Shown here: one piece after another, positions 8,751 to 14,927 of the stretch
Layout of the letters: every line of letters starts with the position of its first letter
Numbering within the stretch: the first letter of the stretch is position 1
NCBI GenBank assembly: GCA_002388885.1
Contig: DGNI01000055.1
Coordinates: 53,817-69,155, forward strand
Direction: 5' to 3'
Origin: Parvularculaceae bacterium UBA4496
GTDB taxonomy: Bacteria > Pseudomonadota > Alphaproteobacteria > Caulobacterales > Parvularculaceae
DNA length: 15,339 bases
The notes under the pieces: generated by a model
What the model saw: only the letters and a program-made list of their open reading frames with translations
Databases searched by the model: none
What the model was told of the DNA's origin: nothing
Translations under genes and position numbers: made by a program

Positions 8751-11528
8751 TTAGCAGGGCGTGCTTGTTTCAAGGCCACAACTCCAACCAGCCCACCAGC
8801 GATCGTTGGCGTCTTCGACGGCGCCGACATAAGTGGTGTCCTCGAAGAACGGATCGAGGCCTGACAAGCCTGCAAAAGGCGTCGCCGCGCCTTCCGACGG
8901 ACCATTGATGAAGCCGTTGATTAACGTGTCCGAGAAGCTCGCATTATTATTCATGTCCGCACCGACAGAACCGGCGGCGGCCGGCGTGTCCGGCGTTGCG
9001 TTGGTGAGCGCCGTGCAGTCGAACAGCACCGAATTGAAGGTCGGATCGACGTCGACGCCGTCATAGGACGCCGGCGTGCCGTTGCCGGCTGAGTCTTCCC
9101 AGCGGAAGCAGGGCGCGCCGTATGAAACAACGCCGTTGAGGAAGCGGCCCACATGGCCGGAGTTGATACGGAATGCATTCGTGCGCGCCCCGACCAGCGT
9201 GAAGTTGGCTATGGTCTGGTTTGTCGGCGGGGTGACGGTCCCGGCGCTCGAAAGCTCCATGCCGTTGTCGCCGCCTGTGGCGCGCTGGACAATAATCAGG
9301 AACTGTGTCGCGCCGTTCCAGCCATTGTCGAGATCGAAGCTGTCGTCGTCATTGCCGGTGAGCACAATGTGCTTGAGGTTCACCGTGCCGCCGAACACCT
9401 CGATGCCGTCGTCTGAGTTGTTGTGAACCTGAACGTACTCAATGATCGTCGTATCACCGACGCCGCCGAGGGTCAGGCCGTTCAGCTCGTCGCCGTCCTG
9501 GTTCAGCGCAAATCCGGCGTGCTTGATCTGAACATAACGGATCGCGCCACTGTCGTCGTCAGAAACCGCGCCGCCGTAAATCGCTTCCGGATTGGTGACG
9601 CCTTCAATGGTCTGCTCGCAGTCCACTGTCCCCGGCATGCCGGCGATACAGCGGTTGATCGGCGCGCGGCCAAGAACCACAACGCCGCCCCATTCGCCGA
9701 TCGCATTCGCCGGATCGGCTTGCGAGTTGGTCAGGTCAGCTTCAGACGTAAAGATAACCGGGTTCTGAGGGGTACCGTTTGCGAAAATTCTGGAACCTCG
9801 ATTAACGACGAGATGATCTGCGCCGCTGTTGCCGAAAATATCAACGCCCGGTTCAATCGTCAGGTCAGCTGCTGTGCCGCCCATGCCGTCAGCGCCGACG
9901 TCGATACCGATATCGACGCGACCGCCAAGCTCATAAAAGTTGCCGCGAATGAGCGTCAGGTCGCTGGTCTTGACGCCGGCGATTTCGCAGACGTTGCGGC
10001 CGTTGAGCGTGCCCGTCAGGCTTGTACCGGCCGGGCAGTCAGGTTGAGGGAACAGGCCAAATGTCCAGCCCGTAGCCCAGTTGTTGGTTTCCGTTTCGTC
10101 CGGTCCGAAGGCGCCGATGTAATCGACGTCTTCGAAGAAAGAACCTGGCAGCGTCGTCAGATCGAATGCCGTGACGCCAAGTTCGTTCGGGCCCGGGAAG
10201 AGCATCGAGGTAAGCGTACTCATCATCTCTGAGTTATTGGCGTCTGCCCCGACGGAACCGGCGGCGGCCGGCGTGTCAGGCGTTGCGTTGGTGAGCGCCG
10301 TGCAGTCGAACAGGACCGAATTGAAGGTCGGATCGACGTTAACGCCGTCATAGGACGCCGGCGTGCCGTTGCCAGCTGAGTCTTCCCAGCGGAAGCATGG
10401 CGCGCCGTAGGAAACGACGCCGTTGAGGAAGCGTCCGACGTGACCGGAGTTGATCCGGAATGCGTTGGTGCGCGCGCCAACCAGCGTGAAGTTGGCGATG
10501 GTCTGATTGGTCGGCGGGGTGACGGTCCCGGCGCTCGAAAGCTCCATCCCGTTGTCACCACCATCATCGCGCTGCTTGATGACGAGAAACTGCGTCGCGC
10601 CGCTCCAGCCATTGTCGAGATCGAAGCTGTCGTCGTCATTGCCGGTGAGCACCACGTGCTTGAGGTTCACCGTGCCGCCGAACACCTCGATGCCGTCGTC
10701 TGAGTTGTTGTGGACCTGGACGTAATCAATCGTCGTCATGTCGCCCACGCCGCCCAGCGTCAGGCCGTTCAGTTCATCGCCGTCCTGGTTCAGCGCAAAA
10801 CCGGCAAATCGAACCTGCACATACCGGATTACGCCGCTATTGTCGTCAGAAACCGCACCGCCATAAAGCGCTTCAGGATTGGTGACGCCTTCGATGGTCT
10901 GTTCGCAGTCCACGGTACCCGGCATGCCGGCGATGCAGCGGTTGATCGGCGCGCGGCCGAGAACCACAAGCCCGCCCCACTCGCCGATGTTCGAGCCACC
11001 CGTATCGGTCGGGTCAATGGCCCGGCGCTCAAGATCATTCTGGCTGGTGAACACGATCGGCGCATTCTCTTCGCCGTCCGCTATGAGTTGCGAGCAGCGG
11101 TTGACCACGAGGTGGTCCGCGCCGGCATTGCCGAAAATCACGACGCCCGGATCAATCGTCAGCGTGGCCGATGTGCCGCCTGCGCCGTTGGCGCCGCAAT
11201 CGACACCGACGTCAACGCGGCCGTTAAGACGGTATGCGACGCCGACGCCGTCGCCGTCATCGTCTTTGAAGGGCAGTGTGAGATTTGAAAGAATGGTGCC
11301 GGAGATATCGCAGGTGACCACGCCGCCAACGGCCGTGCCCGTAGAAAATCCTGTTGGGCAGGTGTCCATGGAGGTCCCGCCGCCTCCACCGCCGCCTCCG
11401 CCTCCGCCTGGCGGCGTTCCCGGGTTCGTCGCGCCCGGTGATGTGATATTTTCGCCTTGCGTACAGGCGGCGAGCGCGCAGGCTGCGCCGGCAAGAAGGA
11501 TTGATTTGATATTGGAGAATTGGCTCAT
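8751..11528 (-). CDS. Large outer-membrane lipoprotein with duplicated beta-helix-like module (ElpS-like candidate)
   Basis: The 925-residue protein starts at ATG 11528 (GTG 11555 is an alternative). A lipoprotein signal ends in lipobox LAAC with acylated Cys22 followed by Thr, so no inner-membrane Asp retention signal. A Pro/Gly linker with 11 consecutive Gly (41-51) leads to two tandem modules of about 430 residues. Each begins with CP(T/A)G, then repeats of right-handed beta-helix type (DPGVVIFGNAGADHLVVNR; PIVFTS; GEWGGLVVLGRAPINRC). It then has Asp-rich turns (NDDDSFDLDNGW) that could bind calcium, and conserved Cys pairs. Residues 181-427 and 610-856 are nearly identical. A PHO-box array lies 80 bases upstream. 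The neighbours are a TBDR and a T2SS operon. The C. crescentus surface lipoprotein ElpS, induced by phosphate starvation, is encoded beside a T2SS (my recollection); homology to ElpS itself is inference. Function is otherwise unknown; surface display and binding of a T2SS-released or nutrient-related partner are plausible. Confidence 0.85.
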   Translation of the reverse strand: MSQFSNIKSILLAGAACALAACTQGENITSPGATNPGTPPGGGGGGGGGGGTSMDTCPTGFSTGTAVGGVVTCDISGTILSNLTLPFKDDDGDGVGVAYRLNGRVDVGVDCGANGAGGTSATLTIDPGVVIFGNAGADHLVVNRCSQLIADGEENAPIVFTSQNDLERRAIDPTDTGGSNIGEWGGLVVLGRAPINRCIAGMPGTVDCEQTIEGVTNPEALYGGAVSDDNSGVIRYVQVRFAGFALNQDGDELNGLTLGGVGDMTTIDYVQVHNNSDDGIEVFGGTVNLKHVVLTGNDDDSFDLDNGWSGATQFLVIKQRDDGGDNGMELSSAGTVTPPTNQTIANFTLVGARTNAFRINSGHVGRFLNGVVSYGAPCFRWEDSAGNGTPASYDGVNVDPTFNSVLFDCTALTNATPDTPAAAGSVGADANNSEMMSTLTSMLFPGPNELGVTAFDLTTLPGSFFEDVDYIGAFGPDETETNNWATGWTFGLFPQPDCPAGTSLTGTLNGRNVCEIAGVKTSDLTLIRGNFYELGGRVDIGIDVGADGMGGTAADLTIEPGVDIFGNSGADHLVVNRGSRIFANGTPQNPVIFTSEADLTNSQADPANAIGEWGGVVVLGRAPINRCIAGMPGTVDCEQTIEGVTNPEAIYGGAVSDDDSGAIRYVQIKHAGFALNQDGDELNGLTLGGVGDTTIIEYVQVHNNSDDGIEVFGGTVNLKHIVLTGNDDDSFDLDNGWNGATQFLIIVQRATGGDNGMELSSAGTVTPPTNQTIANFTLVGARTNAFRINSGHVGRFLNGVVSYGAPCFRWEDSAGNGTPASYDGVDVDPTFNSVLFDCTALTNATPDTPAAAGSVGADMNNNASFSDTLINGFINGPSEGAATPFAGLSGLDPFFEDTTYVGAVEDANDRWWAGWSCGLETSTPC
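8962..9701 (-). repeat. Intragenic direct repeat, downstream copy (module 2)
   Basis: This 740-base segment matches 10249-10988 at a constant offset of 1287 bases (429 codons) with no indels seen; by eye roughly nine bases in ten agree. It encodes residues 610-856 of the lipoprotein. Similarity falls off on both sides although the modules remain recognisably homologous. Confidence 0.9.
10249..10988 (-). repeat. Intragenic direct repeat, upstream copy (module 1)
   Basis: Partner of 8962-9701, encoding residues 181-427 of the lipoprotein. Both copies carry INRCIAGMPGTVDCEQ, NSDDGIEVFGGTVNLKH and the SSAGTVTPPTNQTIANF segment. Differences are scattered and mostly synonymous, such as Lys-Gln-Arg-Asp-Asp against Val-Gln-Arg-Ala-Thr at one variable site. 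Confidence 0.9.
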
Positions 11529-11592
11529 CTGGGAGACCCCCGGGGGAAATTGCACACGAAACCCGGCGCCCCACGCGCCGGCCGGGTTGGCG

Positions 11593-11598
11593 ATTAGT
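11593..11598 (-). promoter_or_regulatory. Candidate -10 element for the lipoprotein promoter
   Basis: ACTAAT on the minus strand matches four of six positions of TATAAT and begins 10 bases after the last TGTCA of the PHO-box array. PhoB-dependent promoters have their -10 about that far from the box and lack a good -35. Transcription would start roughly 55-60 bases upstream of the ATG at 11528. Confidence 0.4.
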
Positions 11599-11607
11599 GG
11601 AGGGGTT

Positions 11608-11645
11608 TGACACCTGCGTGACAGGTTTATTTCACTTCAGTGACA
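11608..11645 (-). promoter_or_regulatory. PHO-box array (PhoB sites) upstream of the lipoprotein gene
   Basis: Read on the minus strand, half-sites TGTCA (11645-11641), TGAAA (11634-11630), TGTCA (11623-11619) and TGTCA (11612-11608) follow each other at exactly 11-base spacing. The two gene-proximal ones form CTGTCAC-N4-GTGTCAA, close to the classical PHO box of two CTGTCAT-like 7-mers separated by 4 bases. PhoB dimers bind such tandem direct repeats. The orientation points to the lipoprotein gene, 80 bases downstream, and not to gspO. I saw no second array elsewhere in the window. Confidence 0.72.
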
Positions 11646-11719
11646 TTTCGGCCCGCACATTCCTCCGTATGCGCACGGCGTGCATGTCAATCAACGCACG
11701 GATTGCGCTTCGCTGGATG

Positions 11720-11768
11720 CACTGGTTGCGCAACAGTGGAAAATCCGGCTAACAACTCAATCTGTTAG
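11720..11768. promoter_or_regulatory. Two dyads in the gspO/lipoprotein intergenic region
   Basis: The 310-base gap between the divergent lipoprotein and gspO genes holds, besides the PHO array, a 10-bp perfect palindrome GTTGCGCAAC (11725-11734). It is flanked by CACT and AGTG, giving nearly 14-bp arms with one unpaired G (11720-11738). A second inverted repeat, CTAACA (11749-11754) and TGTTAG (11763-11768), follows. They lie 70-120 bases upstream of gspO and could be operators for it. TTGCGCAA with a central CG resembles LacI-family sites, but I cannot assign a regulator. Confidence 0.35.
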
Positions 11769-11838
11769 ACCGATGAAACGACGACTTCCGAAAACCGCCG
11801 CTGGATTTCAATCACTCAAATAACGCAGAACCTCAAAC

Positions 11839-12636
11839 ATGTCTTACTGGGTCATATTAGTCACATGGGTTCTTGTCGGGTTGCTGATCGGCAGCTTCCT
11901 CAATGTCGTGATTTATCGCGGGCCAAAGATGTGGAATCTCGTGGAAAGTGATTCGCCCGGCAATCTCGTCTCGCCCCGATCCTATTGTCCATCGTGCAAA
12001 GCGCCGATCAAACGAATCAATATGATCCCGCTTCTGGGCTACATAATGCTTCATGGAAAATGTGCGTCCTGCAGCGCTTCCATTTCATTACGGTATCCGC
12101 TGGTCGAATTGCTCGGCGCCGCAGCGGCAGTCATCGCAACTATTCTGTTTGGCTTCACTGTCACGGCGGCGCTTGCGGCCTTGTTTATTTGGACGCTGAT
12201 CGCGCTGTCTTTCATCGACGCAGAAACAGGCTTCTTGCCTGACGCGCTGACCATTCCGCTGCTTGCGCTCGGGATCGTCGCAAACGCCATTGATCTTTTC
12301 GCAACGCTGCCAAACGCGCTGATCGGCGCAACTGCGGGGTACCTGATCTTTCGCCTGATCGGCGCGGTATTCCAGCGCCTGCGTGGGCTCGAAGGGCTTG
12401 GCCAGGGCGATGCGAAACTGCTTGGCGCGCTTGGCGCCTGGCTCGGCTGGCAGGCTTTGGCGCCGCTCGTATTCGCCGGGGCGGTGCTGGCTTTAGCCGC
12501 TGTCGGGACCATGCGCCTTTCCGGAAAGACCGTCTCGAACGAAACGCCGATCCCTTTCGGTCCGGCGCTCGCCGGCGCAGGGGCAATCGCGATGATCCTT
12601 AACGGATTGCACCTGCCTGCAAATATCTGGAACTAG
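11839..12636 (+). CDS. gspO: Prepilin peptidase / N-methyltransferase (GspO/PilD family)
   Basis: This inner-membrane aspartyl protease cleaves and N-methylates pseudopilins such as the GspG encoded here. The 265-residue protein begins with the family motif GSFLNVVIYR (18-27). It has the cytosolic zinc module with C50, C53, C75 and C78 (CPSC and CASC) and then several membrane helices. The catalytic aspartates are D127 in FIDAETGFLPD and D191 in GQGDAKLLGALGAWLG. All key residues are present, so both protease and methylase activity are expected. No clear ribosome site precedes ATG 11839. It is transcribed away from the lipoprotein gene and from the gsp operon, as a separate unit. Its stop is two bases from the stop of the convergent crotonase gene. 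Confidence 0.94.
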   Translation: MSYWVILVTWVLVGLLIGSFLNVVIYRGPKMWNLVESDSPGNLVSPRSYCPSCKAPIKRINMIPLLGYIMLHGKCASCSASISLRYPLVELLGAAAAVIATILFGFTVTAALAALFIWTLIALSFIDAETGFLPDALTIPLLALGIVANAIDLFATLPNALIGATAGYLIFRLIGAVFQRLRGLEGLGQGDAKLLGALGAWLGWQALAPLVFAGAVLALAAVGTMRLSGKTVSNETPIPFGPALAGAGAIAMILNGLHLPANIWN

Positions 12637-12638
12637 TT

Positions 12639-13409
12639 TTACTTTCCTTTGAACGTCGGCTTTCTCTTTTCAAACAGCGCCCGGACGCCTTCGGCGCAAT
12701 CGTCACTAGCGACAAGAGATCTTTGCGCCATCGCTTCAAACGCCATGGCGTTATGCAAACCCTGTTGCGACGCGGCGCGAAAGGCGCGTTTGGTTTGCGC
12801 CAGCGCCAGCGGCGCCCTTTCAGTCAGCGACGACGCCCAGTCGAGCGCATTCGCCAAGACTTCACTGGCAGGCGTCACCCGATTGACCAAACCCCATTCA
12901 AGCGCCCGCGCCGCGTCGAGTTTTTCCGCTTCAACGGCGAGCTGATAGGCGCGCGCATAGCCAACCTGCTGCGTCAGCAGGAATGACAGCCCGCCATCGG
13001 GCACAAGGCCGATATTGGCGAACGCGCTCATCAGATACGCGTCCTCGCTCATCACGCGCAGGTCGCAGGTGAGCGCCGTCGTCATGCCAATACCGGCGGC
13101 GGGACCGTTCACGGCGGCGATCACCGGCTTCGGCATTGTCTGGATCGCTGTCAGAAACGCGGAATATTCCGTATTCAGAATTTCTTCGATGCTGTATTGT
13201 TCATCCATGGAACTGACATCGGCGCCGGCGCAAAACGCCCGCCCCTCGCCGGTAATCACCGCAACACGGACGTCCGGATCGCTCGCCGCGCGCTTCGTCG
13301 CGTCGGCCATGTCGGCGCGCATCTGGCGATCATAGGCGTTGAGCTTTTCCGGCCGGTTGAGCGTAATCAGGGCAACGTGCTCACGCGGCGTTTCATATTT
13401 GACGGTCAT
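12639..13409 (-). CDS. Crotonase-superfamily enoyl-CoA hydratase/isomerase
   Basis: A 256-residue acyl-CoA enzyme of the crotonase fold, cytoplasmic, likely in fatty-acid or aromatic acyl-CoA breakdown. Seen: N-terminal LITLNRPEKLNAYD, the oxyanion-hole segments FCAGADV (59-65) and NGPAAGIG (101-108), and C-terminal ALFEKRKPTFKGK. By alignment from memory with mitochondrial enoyl-CoA hydratase, both catalytic glutamates appear replaced (Thr110, Phe130), while Asp138 in IGLVPDGG is present. That pattern is closer to PaaG-type 1,2-epoxyphenylacetyl-CoA isomerases than to a true hydratase. Start ATG 13409 has GAGG 8 bases upstream. It stands alone: convergent with gspO and divergent from the truncated gabD-like gene. 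The exact substrate is not determinable here. Confidence 0.9.
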   Translation of the reverse strand: MTVKYETPREHVALITLNRPEKLNAYDRQMRADMADATKRAASDPDVRVAVITGEGRAFCAGADVSSMDEQYSIEEILNTEYSAFLTAIQTMPKPVIAAVNGPAAGIGMTTALTCDLRVMSEDAYLMSAFANIGLVPDGGLSFLLTQQVGYARAYQLAVEAEKLDAARALEWGLVNRVTPASEVLANALDWASSLTERAPLALAQTKRAFRAASQQGLHNAMAFEAMAQRSLVASDDCAEGVRALFEKRKPTFKGK

Positions 13410-13530
13410 TTGTATTTCCTCTGGCGGATCATGGACTTGGCATCGCTATCATCGCTCCTGTCAGCGCCGATTGCAAAGCCGGTTCGCAGTGCTTAGGCAA
13501 TTGGCAGGCGAAACCTGAGGAGCCCGCAAA

Positions 13531-13701
13531 ATGCCTGACACCCGTTTTTTCCGCGAAGCCTGTTTCATCGGCGGGGACTGGGCGAACGCCTCAGGGGATG
13601 TAATCAAAGTCAAAAACCCGGCCACCGGCGAGATCATCGGTTCGGTTCCGAAATTCGGGCGCGAGGAAACCGGCAAGGCGATCAGCGCCGCCGCCGCGTA
13701 G
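13531..13701 (+). pseudogene. gabD: N-terminal fragment of succinate-semialdehyde dehydrogenase (GabD-like)
   Basis: ATG 13531, with GAGGAG at a good distance upstream, opens a 56-codon frame ending in TAG at 13699-13701. It reads FREACFIGGDW, then VKNPATGEIIGSVPKFG and ETGKAISAAAA. This matches the first 55 or so residues of GabD-type aldehyde dehydrogenases, which are normally about 480 residues long and would continue with A-W-P-A-W here. The NAD(P)-binding and catalytic Cys regions are absent. The break coincides with the break of the cytochrome b561 fragment on the other strand. It is too short to be an enzyme. The family call is good; the exact aldehyde substrate is less certain. Confidence 0.75.
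13674..13701. other. Junction of two unrelated sequences (assembly chimera or recombination breakpoint)
   Basis: To the left, the plus strand encodes GabD up to its Ala run; to the right, the minus strand encodes cytochrome b561 up to Ala-Ala-Ala-Ala-Leu-Ile-Ala. Both readings use the same roughly 22 bases (about 13677-13698), so this stretch could have been present in both parents. Neither gene continues past it. Confidence 0.75.
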
Positions 13702-13823
13702 CCGGCCCAGATGTGGAGGTCATCCCACTCGTCGGCGCTGATCCAGGCCACCGCAAAGCTGGCCACCAGCGACCAGTGAAAGACGCGGACCAGGGGGTCC
13801 CAGACCCTTACCGTCGCCGCCAT
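13674..13823 (-). pseudogene. N-terminal fragment of a cytochrome b561-type membrane protein
   Basis: ATG 13823 opens VRVWDPLVRVFHWSLV, the first helix of bacterial cytochrome b561 (Ni-hydrogenase b-subunit type), with His16 as a likely heme ligand. DDLHIWAGYAAAALIAL follows, with His37 as a second heme-region His. After about residue 50 the expected Arg-x-x-Trp-Gly is missing and the frame runs on antisense through the gabD fragment to a stop at 13461; that 70-residue tail is meaningless. Intact relatives are about 180 residues with four helices. It begins four bases after the PepSY stop, so it was the second gene of a PepSY-cytochrome b561 operon, probably an electron-transfer partner. Confidence 0.75.
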
Positions 13824-13827
13824 GACC

Positions 13828-14097
13828 TCAGCTCTCCGACTTCGACTTTACCACGGTGAAGGTCTTGGGGTCGAAGTAGGCCTCCATACGCTGGCCCTTG
13901 CCATCTGTGCCGTAGACCTCGTAGCAGCCGTCGTCGACCTTGATCTTGCGGATTTTCCAGCCCTCGCCCTCCAGCTTCTGCTGCAGGGCCGCCTGCGGCT
14001 GCCACTGCGCCTGGGGTACGGCGCACTTGTTGGATGCCTGTGCACTACCGGCGACAAGCGGGAGAGCGAGCGCGGCAACGGCAATGATCGATTTCAT
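13828..14097 (-). CDS. Small periplasmic PepSY-domain protein
   Basis: An 89-residue protein with a Sec signal peptide (1-21, AQA/SN) and a single PepSY-type domain: WQPQAALQQKLEGEGWKI, VDDGCYEVYG, then EAYFDPKTFTVV. Cys25 and Cys58 could form a disulfide. The start is ATG 14097 with GAGGA 6 bases upstream; the longer frame from 14175 would put 26 charged residues before the signal peptide. Stop TGA is followed after 4 bases by the cytochrome b561 ATG, so they form an operon. It is divergent from a response regulator and kinase; in many proteobacteria such PepSY/cytochrome b561 pairs sit beside, and are probably controlled by, this type of two-component system. The molecular role is unknown. 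Confidence 0.85.
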   Translation of the reverse strand: MKSIIAVAALALPLVAGSAQASNKCAVPQAQWQPQAALQQKLEGEGWKIRKIKVDDGCYEVYGTDGKGQRMEAYFDPKTFTVVKSKSES

Positions 14098-14187
14098 AGC
14101 AGTCCTCTTCTGAACTTTGGGTTTGGCGATGCCGCATTTTTTGCCACGGCCCGCTGACCGCAAACTGAATGCCAATGAATTCTTCTG

Positions 14188-14204
14188 TCAGCTTGGCGTA
14201 AGCT
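14188..14204. promoter_or_regulatory. Possible response-regulator operator (direct half-sites, 11-bp spacing)
   Basis: TCAGCT (14188-14193) and TAAGCT (14199-14204) are direct half-sites one helical turn apart, as OmpR/PhoB-family regulators favour. AGCTT and AAGCT here also form a short inverted repeat. It sits between the divergent PepSY and regulator genes, about 62 bases upstream of the regulator ATG. A further hairpin, GGGAAG/CTTCCC, lies around 14211-14230. Confidence 0.35.
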
Positions 14205-14265
14205 CGCCGTGGGAAGCCCTCGGTCTTCCCAAAAAGACAGATGCGGATGGGCAGGACAGGAGCGG

Positions 14266-14925
14266 ATGCGCGTACTGCTGATCGAAGACGAACCCTACCT
14301 GGGCCAGGCGGTACAGGAGCAGATCGCCGCTGACGGCCATGCCGTCGACTGGGTGAAGCGCCTGGACGAGGGCGAGGCGGCCCTGCGCGCCGTCGACTAT
14401 GGCCTTGTGCTGCTCGATCTGCACCTGCCCGACGGGCGCGGGCTCGACCTGCTGAAAACCATGCGCCGCGGCGGCGACAAGCGCCCAGTTATCATTCTCA
14501 CCGCGCGCGATCAAGTCAGCGACCGAATCGACGGCCTCAACGCCGGCGCCGACGACTACCTGGTGAAGCCCTTCGATCTCACCGAACTGAGCGCCCGGGT
14601 CATGGCGGTGTCGCGGCGCTACGCCGGCAACCCCAATCCGCTGATCGTCTTCGGTGACGTGAAGATCGACAGAGCGGAGCGCCGTGCCTGGCGCGCAGAC
14701 ACACCGGTCGACCTCACCAAGCGCGAATGGGCGATCATGGACCTCCTGACCCAGCGCGCCACCGCGGTGGTTTCCAAGGAGCAGATCGAGGAAGCGCTCT
14801 ATGCCTTCGGCTCCGAGATCGAAAGCAATACCGTGGAAGTGCACATCAGCCGGCTGCGCAAGAAACTCGGCCGCAACGCCATCGATACGCTGCGCGGCGT
14901 CGGTTATCGTCTGGGCGCGACTTGA
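14266..14925 (+). CDS. OmpR/PhoB-family response regulator (QseB/PmrA/TctD-like)
   Basis: A 219-residue DNA-binding regulator. The receiver domain (1-115) has the acidic pocket E7/D8, phospho-acceptor D51 in LVLLDLHLPDG, T79 in ILTARD and K101 in DYLVKPFD. The C-terminal winged helix (about 125-217) has DLTKREWAIMDLL, the recognition-helix segment NTVEVHISRLRKKLG, and TLRGVGYRLG at the end. The start is ATG 14266 with AGGAG just upstream; the frame opens at 14209 but that extension is not receiver sequence. The stop is directly followed by its cognate kinase. Divergent PepSY/cytochrome b561 genes are the likely targets. All phosphorelay residues are intact. Confidence 0.95.
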   Translation: MRVLLIEDEPYLGQAVQEQIAADGHAVDWVKRLDEGEAALRAVDYGLVLLDLHLPDGRGLDLLKTMRRGGDKRPVIILTARDQVSDRIDGLNAGADDYLVKPFDLTELSARVMAVSRRYAGNPNPLIVFGDVKIDRAERRAWRADTPVDLTKREWAIMDLLTQRATAVVSKEQIEEALYAFGSEIESNTVEVHISRLRKKLGRNAIDTLRGVGYRLGAT

Positions 14926-14927
14926 GC

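Noticed and set aside
9423..10232. Long plus-strand open frame (269 codons) opposite the lipoprotein gene
   Set aside because: It is antisense to the lipoprotein repeats, lacks a recognisable domain, and similar shadow frames recur in the other repeat copy (10710-11288) purely because of codon bias.
8962..10988. CRISPR array or transposon from the repeated sequence
   Set aside because: There are only two long copies, in frame within one gene at a constant 429-codon offset; no spacers, terminal inverted repeats or transposase.
13410..13530. Small gene or RNA between the crotonase and gabD-like genes
   Set aside because: No start with a ribosome site, no stable hairpin with U-tract; it looks like an ordinary divergent promoter gap.
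13461..13823. Open frame of 120 codons as an intact short cytochrome b561
   Set aside because: Only the first 50 or so residues match the family; the rest is antisense to the gabD-like fragment and lacks further membrane helices.
14188..14844. Minus-strand frame of 218 codons opposite the response regulator
   Set aside because: It is the mirror of a GC-rich gene with intact receiver and winged-helix motifs; no ribosome site or family motif on the minus strand.
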